Under the pieces are notes generated by a model, which ran no database searches, was not told the origin of the DNA, and was given only the letters and a program-made list of their open reading frames with translations. DNA of 12,854 bases from Clostridia bacterium (GTDB taxonomy: Bacteria > Bacillota > Clostridia > Oscillospirales > CAG-382): assembly GCA_900754535.1 (NCBI GenBank), contig CAAEDF010000253.1, positions 1 through 12,854 on the forward strand. Reading direction: 5' to 3'. Both the position numbers and the translations under genes were made by a program. Positions 6,540 through 12,854 of the stretch are shown piece by piece. Position 1 is the first letter of the stretch. Each line of letters opens with the position of its first letter.

Positions 6540-6884
6540 ATGGATAACCTTACGTCAAACGGTGCCATGATGATAGTGTATATTTTACTTATAATGGTCG
6601 GTATAGCTTTTTTGGCAGCTGTGGCATATGCCGTATACAGTATGATCCAGGACAGAAAGCTGCCAAGGCTGACCGTACCGGTAACCGTATTGTCCAAATG
6701 GACGCGCATAAAAAGATCACGCCACGGCATTGGGCGTGAATTGTATTACGCCTCTTTCCTGCCGGAAAGCGGCGACTGCATTGAAATGAATATACCGAAG
6801 GAGTACTACGATATGATCTCGGAAAAAGAGGACGGGATGCTGACTCTTCAGGGGTCCCGGTTCATCAGATTCCAGAAAGGCTGA
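6540..6884 (+). CDS. Second DUF2500-like membrane protein, divergent paralogue
   Basis: A 114-residue protein with one hydrophobic helix (about 9-36) and a C-terminal domain aligning by eye to the gene at 5887-6285: PRLTVPVTVLSKWTRIK (42-58), LYYASFLPESGDCIEMNI (68-85), EYYDMISEKEDGMLTLQGSR (88-107) and FIRFQKG at the end. It lacks the Ser-rich insertion and the acidic/polar C-terminal tail of its neighbour, and is more diverged from the family consensus. The start is ATG 6540 on ribosome-binding-site grounds. It is monocistronic, with its own promoter, and convergent with the MgtC-like gene. The function is unknown; a membrane-anchored beta domain is all the sequence supports. Confidence 0.85.
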   Translation: MDNLTSNGAMMIVYILLIMVGIAFLAAVAYAVYSMIQDRKLPRLTVPVTVLSKWTRIKRSRHGIGRELYYASFLPESGDCIEMNIPKEYYDMISEKEDGMLTLQGSRFIRFQKG

Positions 6885-6899
6885 CCGTTTTTTACCTAT

Positions 6900-6949
6900 A
6901 AAAAGCCCAAACGTCCCGAGCGATGCCTGCTGCATCACTCGGGACGTTT
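6900..6949. terminator. Long hairpin between convergent genes (probable bidirectional terminator)
   Basis: AAACGTCCCGAG (6909-6920) pairs perfectly with CTCGGGACGTTT (6938-6949). After one C/A mismatch, GATGC pairs with GCATC across a 5-nt loop. On the minus strand the hairpin is followed by GGGCTTTTTAT, a usable T-tract for the MgtC-like gene. On the plus strand only TTT and scattered T follow, so it is weaker for the DUF2500 gene. Confidence 0.75.
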
Positions 6950-7040
6950 CCGTATGTTCCGTGGAAAGAGCCGGTACATTTACACCGCACGCGGCAACTT
7001 CAAAGCGCTGTTACGCAGGTCATGCAGTTTCAAACTGATT

Positions 7041-7736
7041 TCATACCGATTCGACCGCGAACGCCACCTCGGGAATGGCCGATATCCTGTCAAGAGCAGC
7101 CGCCTTATCCTGTCCTTTTGCAACGCGCAGCAGGCCCTCTATACCTATATTGTTCGGAAGCCCGCTTCTCGAAGGGGTGATCTGGATCTTGTATACGCCG
7201 TATTCTTCCGAGGATATAAGCCGGGCGACGCTGTTTGTGGCATCGGCGTTCTTAAGCTCGATATATATCTCCACCACCTGATACTTCCCGCCCATCAGCC
7301 CTTCCAGCCGTTGGAGAGCGGAAACAGCGATAACGGCGAGCAGCGTACACAATATCGCGCCTTCATAAAATCCCGCGCCAAGTGAAATGCCTATCGATGC
7401 GGTAGTCCACAGACCTGCGGCGGTCGTAAGCCCTTTGACATGCATACGTCCGGTCACAAGGATAGTACCGACACCGAGAAAACCTATACCGGACACTACC
7501 TGAGCGGATACGCGCAGCGGGTCGGCGGAATGATCAAGCGCATCTACGACAAAAAAACCTGTCATCGTAGTTATTGCCGCACCCATACAAACAAGTATAT
7601 GGGTCCTCATGCCCGCCGGTCTTCCCTTTCGTTCGCGGTCGGTGCCTATTATCCCACCCAGCACAAAAGCAAGCAGCAGTCTTACAGCCACAGTGACATA
7701 ATTGAAGTCTCTTAAGTATTCGACAATATCGTTCAT
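7041..7736 (-). CDS. MgtC/SapB-family inner membrane protein
   Basis: A 231-residue membrane protein of the MgtC/SapB/YhiD type. The N-terminal half has the family's hydrophobic core and signatures: GGIIGTDRERKGRPAGMRTH (27-46), RVSAQVVSGIGFLGVGTI (75-92) and VKGLTTAAGLWTTASIGI (100-117). A soluble ACT-like domain occupies about 152-230. The family is linked to magnesium limitation, intramacrophage survival and membrane-potential control; most commensal Firmicute members have no tested role. I chose ATG 7736 because the family start lies close to the first helix. An earlier in-frame ATG at 7778 would add 14 residues including a CACC cluster. Neither start has a good Shine-Dalgarno: AAAGGAA is about 16 nt before 7736. 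It follows gdhA on the same strand but a terminator lies between, so it is probably transcribed separately; no clear promoter was found. Confidence 0.9.
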   Translation of the reverse strand: MNDIVEYLRDFNYVTVAVRLLLAFVLGGIIGTDRERKGRPAGMRTHILVCMGAAITTMTGFFVVDALDHSADPLRVSAQVVSGIGFLGVGTILVTGRMHVKGLTTAAGLWTTASIGISLGAGFYEGAILCTLLAVIAVSALQRLEGLMGGKYQVVEIYIELKNADATNSVARLISSEEYGVYKIQITPSRSGLPNNIGIEGLLRVAKGQDKAAALDRISAIPEVAFAVESV

Positions 7737-7811
7737 AAAAGTTAATTCAACAGTTCCTTTCCGGCAGCAGGCGCACATGAGCGAAAAGCGAGGAAACCTA
7801 TAGTTTGAGCA

Positions 7812-7839
7812 GAAAAGAGCAGACGCAGCTGCTCTTTTC
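7812..7839 (-). terminator. Terminator after gdhA
   Basis: On the minus strand GAAAAGAGCAG (7839-7829) pairs perfectly with CTGCTCTTTTC (7822-7812) over a 6-nt loop. The T4 run forms the end of the 3' arm. It lies 16 nt beyond the gdhA stop. Confidence 0.8.
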
Positions 7840-7854
7840 GTGTCCGCTGTTTTT

Positions 7855-9219
<1,365 letters not shown>

Positions 9220-9222
9220 TTA

Positions 9223-10356
9223 TTAATCTAAGTATTTAAGCGGGTTGACCATCTGGCCGTTCACTTTTACTCCGAAATGGAGATGCGGACCGGTAGAATA
9301 GCCTGTGCTGCCTATCTTTCCGATGACGTCGCCGAGACTTACCCTGTCGCCGACATTGACAAGCACCTCGCTCATATGCGCGTAATAGGTTTCCATACCG
9401 TTGTCATGACGGATAACCACATATTTCCCGTATCCGCCGGCGTCATAATATCTTGCCACGGTAACGACTCCGTCCAAAGCGGCTTTTATGGGCTGCCCGT
9501 AGGTCACACCTCCGTTTGACACTATGTCGATGCCGTTGTGGAAATCGTATGCGCCGCCGAGAGTTCTTCCGCCGAAATACGAGGTTATATACCCCTTATA
9601 CGGCCACGCAAATACCGCGGTGCGGACATATGTACCGTATTCAACTTTCCTGTCCACCGGTTCGGACACGGCGCTTACCGACATAAGCGTTCTTGAAGTG
9701 TACTCACCGTTGATGAATTCCGCCTTATATTCCGTGACCGTGACCCCGTCGCTTCCCTCTTCAAGAACCTTTTCGTAGCCCTTTTCGCGCTCGCTGTTAT
9801 AAACGGCAACGGTTTCGCACGGGATGACCGTTTCTTCCGTCTGCACGACCACCGACCTGACCGAAAGCGAAATATCGGTTTCTTCTCCGGCGGCGGTAGA
9901 CACGGAATAGGTGAGCAGTTCCGGAGAATCCACTCCGAGCAGCGAGACCATCTCATCACCGTCGACAAAATCGTCTTCACTGTACTGCCCGCCGACTATC
10001 CTGACGTCGTTTACGAAATCGGATTCCAAGCATTCGCCCGATACCTCTTTTGAATACATATCAAGAACGGTATCCACCGACTCTTCTATCTCACCGGCAT
10101 CTTCGCATGCGGCAATGAATATATCATCGATATATAGCCCGAAGCCTTCTTTCTCGGCGCCAAACGTTTCCGAAGCATCAACACCGATATCATTATATGC
10201 CTCTCCCGCGGCAAACGAAGACACTTCCGCGTAATCTTTTTCGTTTTCTTCGTCTGGCGTATCAAAAGGGACAAGCATGAACAGCAGAATACTTATAACA
10301 ACCGAAACGGAAACGGCAAAAATACATTGTATGCGTTTTTTATTACATCTGAGCAT
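9223..10356 (-). CDS. Membrane-anchored G5/M23 cell-wall metallopeptidase
   Basis: A 377-residue protein acting on peptidoglycan outside the membrane. A basic start (LRCNKKR) precedes one membrane helix (about 9-30). Residues 31-160 are very acidic and include GFGLYIDDIFIAACED (71-86), resembling the small N-terminal repeat found in many clostridial M23 proteins. A G5 domain (about 162-243) is followed by the M23 (LytM) peptidase domain (about 265-372). Zinc ligands are visible as H273 and D277 (HNGID) and H360 of the HLH motif (358-360), with a catalytic His in YYAH (H327). All active-site residues are present, so it should be an active endopeptidase rather than a SpoIIQ-like inactive one. 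ATG 10356 follows GTGAGGA; a strong promoter lies upstream. gdhA starts 18 nt downstream. Its target bond and whether it acts in growth or sporulation cannot be told. Confidence 0.93.
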   Translation of the reverse strand: MLRCNKKRIQCIFAVSVSVVISILLFMLVPFDTPDEENEKDYAEVSSFAAGEAYNDIGVDASETFGAEKEGFGLYIDDIFIAACEDAGEIEESVDTVLDMYSKEVSGECLESDFVNDVRIVGGQYSEDDFVDGDEMVSLLGVDSPELLTYSVSTAAGEETDISLSVRSVVVQTEETVIPCETVAVYNSEREKGYEKVLEEGSDGVTVTEYKAEFINGEYTSRTLMSVSAVSEPVDRKVEYGTYVRTAVFAWPYKGYITSYFGGRTLGGAYDFHNGIDIVSNGGVTYGQPIKAALDGVVTVARYYDAGGYGKYVVIRHDNGMETYYAHMSEVLVNVGDRVSLGDVIGKIGSTGYSTGPHLHFGVKVNGQMVNPLKYLD

Positions 10357-10387
10357 AGTTTTTCCTCACTTGTAAGACCTAAAGCCA

Positions 10388-10416
10388 ATTATACACCAAA
10401 ACCGAATAATTTTCAA
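10388..10416 (-). promoter_or_regulatory. Promoter of the M23 peptidase (and possibly gdhA)
   Basis: Minus strand: TTGAAA (10416-10411), a 17-bp spacer, TATAAT (10393-10388), about 32 nt upstream of the ATG. An AATATC-T7-GATATT inverted repeat (10415-10433) abuts the -35 box and could be an operator, but this is weak. Confidence 0.75.
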
Positions 10417-10487
10417 TATCTTTTTTTGATATTGCATTTATTTTTAAATTAAATCGTTCCAAAATGCCATTTTATTTCAAAAAAAGG

Positions 10488-10516
10488 TTGAAGTTTTCCA
10501 TTTTTTATACTATAAT
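10488..10516 (+). promoter_or_regulatory. Promoter of ilvE
   Basis: TTGAAG (10488-10493), a 17-bp spacer, TATAAT (10511-10516). The predicted transcription start near 10523 leaves a leader of about 95 nt before ilvE. It lies in an AT-rich stretch (about 10390-10530) shared with the divergent M23 promoter. Confidence 0.75.
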
Positions 10517-10522
10517 AATAAA

Positions 10523-10617
10523 ATAAGCAAATTCACAATGACTCGGAGGACATTTGCGGCAATAATAATACGGCAAAGATTTTTCCGCGGCGTTCTCCGA
10601 CGGGAAAGGACAAAGAT
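10523..10617 (+). promoter_or_regulatory. ilvE 5' leader with a candidate leader peptide and stem
   Basis: An ATG at 10538 opens a 27-codon frame ending at TGA 10619-10621, so that its stop overlaps the ilvE ATG (ATGA). Its middle is AAIIIRQ, with three consecutive ATA codons, and it is Arg-rich. The leader can also fold: TCGGAGGAC (10543-10551) pairs with GTTCTCCGA (10592-10600), one G-U, leaving the ilvE ribosome binding site AAAGGA (10605-10610) just outside. The frame has no Shine-Dalgarno upstream, and no T-tract terminator is visible. It could be a translational attenuator, a coupled uORF or chance. Confidence 0.3.
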
Positions 10618-11679
10618 ATGAATATCGCTATCACAAAAACAACCGCTCCCAAAACCAAACCGGACGCGGCCTCGCTCGGATTCGGCAAGCATTTTACCGA
10701 CCACATGTTCATCATGGATTACACCGAAGGCAAGGGCTGGCACGACGCACGGATAGTACCCTTTTCCGATATTTCGCTTTCTCCCGCCTCGATGGTGTTC
10801 CATTATGCCCAGGAGATGTTTGAAGGCCTTAAGGCCTACCGCACCGCCGACGGGCGCACGCTGCTGTTCCGCCCGTGGAAGAACATAGAGCGCATGAACA
10901 ACACCAACAAGCGCCTCTGTATCCCGCAGCTTGACCCGGACGACGCGCTTCAGGCAATCGTTGAGCTGGTAAGGACGGATATCGACTGGGTGCCCACCCA
11001 GAAGGGCACGTCTCTTTATATCAGGCCGTTCATCATCGCAACCGACCCGTTCCTCGGGGTCCATCCGTCAAAGACCTATAAATTCATAATAATCCTCTCG
11101 CCGGTCGGCTCGTACTACGCGGCAGGTCTCAACCCGGTAAAGATATGCGTTGAGGACGAATATGTCCGCGCGGTAAGGGGAGGCATGGGCTTTGCCAAGA
11201 CGGGCGGCAACTATGCCGCATCGCTTATAGGGCAGGAAAAGGCCGAATCGATGGGCTATGCGCAGGTGCTGTGGCTTGACGGAATAGAGCACAAATACAT
11301 CGACGAAGTCGGCGCGATGAACGTATTTTTCGTTATCGACGGCGAAGTCATAACTCCGTCCCTCGAAGGCAGCATTCTTCCGGGCGTTACGAGAGCGTCC
11401 GCCATAGAATATCTCAAAAGCAACGGCTACAAGGTGACCGAACGGAAAATATCCATCGACGAGGTATACGAAGCCTCCGACGCCGGAAAGCTTGACGAGG
11501 TGTTCGGCACCGGCACCGCCGCGGTCATCTCCCCTGTCGGAGAGCTGAACTGGGACGGCAGGATAATAAAGATAAACAACGGTGAGATAGGAAAGATATC
11601 CCATCTGCTTTATGACGGCATCACATCGATACAATGGGGCGAAGCTCCGGATACCTTCGGCTGGACAAAGCAGATCTGA
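10618..11679 (+). CDS. ilvE: Branched-chain amino acid aminotransferase
   Basis: A 353-residue fold-type IV PLP enzyme (EC 2.6.1.42). It transfers the amino group from glutamate to the 2-oxo acids of leucine, isoleucine and valine, or runs in reverse in degradation. Visible landmarks are LGFGKHFTDHMF (20-31), FHYAQEMFEGLKAYR (61-75), the PLP Schiff-base lysine K194 in FAKTGGNYAAS (192-202), YIDEVGAMNVFFV (227-239) with the conserved E230, LPGVTR (254-259) and FGTGTAA (296-302) binding the cofactor phosphate. The long form with these motifs matches the BCAT group common in Clostridia. ATG 10618 follows AAAGGA (10605-10610). It is divergent from the M23 peptidase, has its own promoter and a leader with possible regulatory structure, and is followed by a hairpin. 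Confidence 0.96.
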   Translation: MNIAITKTTAPKTKPDAASLGFGKHFTDHMFIMDYTEGKGWHDARIVPFSDISLSPASMVFHYAQEMFEGLKAYRTADGRTLLFRPWKNIERMNNTNKRLCIPQLDPDDALQAIVELVRTDIDWVPTQKGTSLYIRPFIIATDPFLGVHPSKTYKFIIILSPVGSYYAAGLNPVKICVEDEYVRAVRGGMGFAKTGGNYAASLIGQEKAESMGYAQVLWLDGIEHKYIDEVGAMNVFFVIDGEVITPSLEGSILPGVTRASAIEYLKSNGYKVTERKISIDEVYEASDAGKLDEVFGTGTAAVISPVGELNWDGRIIKINNGEIGKISHLLYDGITSIQWGEAPDTFGWTKQI

Positions 11680-11697
11680 ACACGGCGCGGTCAAGGA

Positions 11698-11729
11698 CGT
11701 TCCGGGCGGAAATACCGTCCGGAACGCTT
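11698..11729 (+). terminator. Hairpin after ilvE, weak T-tract
   Basis: A 12-bp stem (11698-11709 with 11715-11726, one G-U) encloses a 5-nt loop, but only CTTAAAATAT follows rather than a T-run. It may be a partial terminator or mRNA-stabilising stem, allowing some transcription into the next gene 37 nt later, for which no promoter is visible. Confidence 0.5.
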
Positions 11730-11765
11730 AAAATATCCGGCGAACGATTTATGAAAGGCTGATTT

Positions 11766-12854
11766 ATGAACACCGAGAAAAGACGCGGCGCACTTCCCTA
11801 CGACAAAGCTCCTTTGCTCCGGCGGCTGAAGCAGAAAGGCATCATAAGACCTTACACCGTTACGGTGGCGGCTGTTTTTTTGTTTGCCGTCATAATCTAT
11901 ACGGTTTCGCGCTTCTTTGTGCCGTTTGCCGAGTTCTGGGCAAGGTATCCTTCGCAGGGGATACGGATGGCGCTTGGTACGCTTACGGGCTGGATACCCT
12001 TTTCACTTGCCGAAACCTTTGTTATCTCGCTGCCCGTGCTTGCTGCCGCGTTTGTCATATATTCAAACCGTAAAATGGCCGCCGACGAATCGGCGCGCGC
12101 TTTCTGGGGCTGCATAATGCCAATCGTTTCGTTTATGCTGATAATCGCCTCGATCTTCCTTCTCGGCTTCGGTCCGTGCTATTTCAGGCGCCCGCTTGAG
12201 GATAATCTCGGCCTTGACAGGAGCGGCGTTACCGCGCAGCGGCTGTACGATGCATCCGAATGGCTGTGCGCCGAGCTTGACGGGATTTCCGACGGGATAG
12301 CATACCGGGCGGACGGGCTTTCGGCAATGCCGTACTCATATTACGAGCTTTCGGCCAAGATGAACGACGCGTTTGCCGAATATGCTTCAAAAGCCGATTA
12401 TATCTCCTCGTTCAGGTCACTTGCAAAACCGGTCGTTCTCTCCGAACCGATGACATACACTCATATTTCGGGAGTGTACACCTTCTTTACCGGCGAAGCG
12501 AACGTCAACGTCAACTACCCGGATTTCAACACGCCGTTCACCATGGCGCACGAGATGGCCCATCAGCGCGGGATAGCGCGTGAGGACGAAGCCAATTTTG
12601 TGGCGTTTCTCGTATGCATGGAAAGCGACGACGAATACATCAGGTATTCGGCGCTTACGAATATGCTGCAGTATATGGGCAACGCGCTGTACTCGGCGGA
12701 CAGCAGCCTGTATTCCAAGCTGTACGGCTCATCCTATCCCGACAATGTGAAAGCCGAGTTCCGCGCTTATTCTCTGTTTTTCGATAAATATCGTGACAGC
12801 GGCGTCTCGAATGTGGTGGAAAATGTCAACGACACCTTCCTCGGCTCTCAGGGA
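11766..12854 (+). CDS. DUF3810-type membrane protein with HExxH zinc-protease motif (3' truncated by window)
   Basis: An open frame of 363 codons continues past the right edge, so the C-terminus is missing. ATG 11766 follows AAAGG (11754-11758). A basic N-terminus is followed by three membrane helices (about 31-50, 75-100 and 115-136), then an extracytoplasmic-looking domain. The key motif is HEMAHQRGI (262-270), an HExxH zinc site, with the acidic EDEANF (273-278) nearby that could supply the third ligand. This arrangement of N-terminal helices and HExxH with the following Q/R-G and E-x-N-F pattern is typical of the DUF3810 family, whose substrate and role are not established. It follows ilvE by 86 nt with an imperfect terminator between; there is no functional link I can see. 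Membrane-bound metallopeptidase activity is inferred from the motif. Confidence 0.85.
   Translation, partial: MNTEKRRGALPYDKAPLLRRLKQKGIIRPYTVTVAAVFLFAVIIYTVSRFFVPFAEFWARYPSQGIRMALGTLTGWIPFSLAETFVISLPVLAAAFVIYSNRKMAADESARAFWGCIMPIVSFMLIIASIFLLGFGPCYFRRPLEDNLGLDRSGVTAQRLYDASEWLCAELDGISDGIAYRADGLSAMPYSYYELSAKMNDAFAEYASKADYISSFRSLAKPVVLSEPMTYTHISGVYTFFTGEANVNVNYPDFNTPFTMAHEMAHQRGIAREDEANFVAFLVCMESDDEYIRYSALTNMLQYMGNALYSADSSLYSKLYGSSYPDNVKAEFRAYSLFFDKYRDSGVSNVVENVNDTFLGSQG

Noticed and set aside
10523..10617. T-box riboswitch upstream of ilvE
   Set aside because: The leader is only about 95 nt and has neither the T-box consensus nor a following intrinsic terminator.

Overview
The window looks like the chromosome of an anaerobic, low-oxygen-tolerance Firmicute, probably an uncultured member of the Clostridia (Oscillospirales/Christensenellales-like). 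This inference rests on the gene set (rubrerythrin with an N-terminal rubredoxin-like domain, a clostridial-type G5/M23 cell-wall peptidase, hexameric glutamate dehydrogenase, MarR plus paired ABC exporter), on strong TTGACA/TATAAT-type promoters with 17-bp spacers, on Gram-positive-style Shine-Dalgarno sites, and on heavy use of ATA for isoleucine in a moderately GC-rich genome. I see no rRNA, tRNA, CRISPR array, insertion sequence or phage gene.

Layout. Positions 3-413 hold the end of an unrecognised secreted or surface-type protein. A consensus promoter with a possible Fur/PerR-like operator drives a rubrerythrin (521-1069). A small membrane-anchored BamE/SmpA-like protein (1143-1454) follows, bracketed by two related terminator hairpins. 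Next is a self-contained drug-export-type operon (1776-5779): a MarR regulator, whose promoter carries a perfect 7-2-7 inverted repeat just after the -10 box, and two ABC half-transporters. Their motifs form an asymmetric heterodimer, with one intact and one degenerate ATPase site. A bidirectional terminator closes it. Then come two divergently transcribed DUF2500 membrane proteins (5887-6285 minus, 6540-6884 plus), which are paralogues with strikingly similar promoters.

The middle and right part is mostly on the minus strand: an M23/G5 peptidase (9223-10356) and, 18 nt downstream, an NADP-type glutamate dehydrogenase (7855-9204), then a terminator, then an MgtC/SapB-family membrane protein (ending at 7041). 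Divergent from the peptidase is ilvE, a branched-chain aminotransferase (10618-11679), with a ~95-nt leader that has a possible leader peptide and a stem. The last gene, a DUF3810-type membrane protein with an HExxH zinc-protease motif (from 11766), runs off the end of the window.

How the genes connect: GdhA and IlvE are metabolically linked, because glutamate made by GdhA is the amino donor used by IlvE. The other modules (oxidative-stress protein, exporter, DUF2500 pair, cell-wall peptidase) appear to be separate transcription units. Most of the window is ordinary core and accessory content. The observations most worth a second look are the matched promoters of the DUF2500 pair, the rubrerythrin and marR operators, the ilvE leader, and the repeated terminators around the small BamE-like gene.
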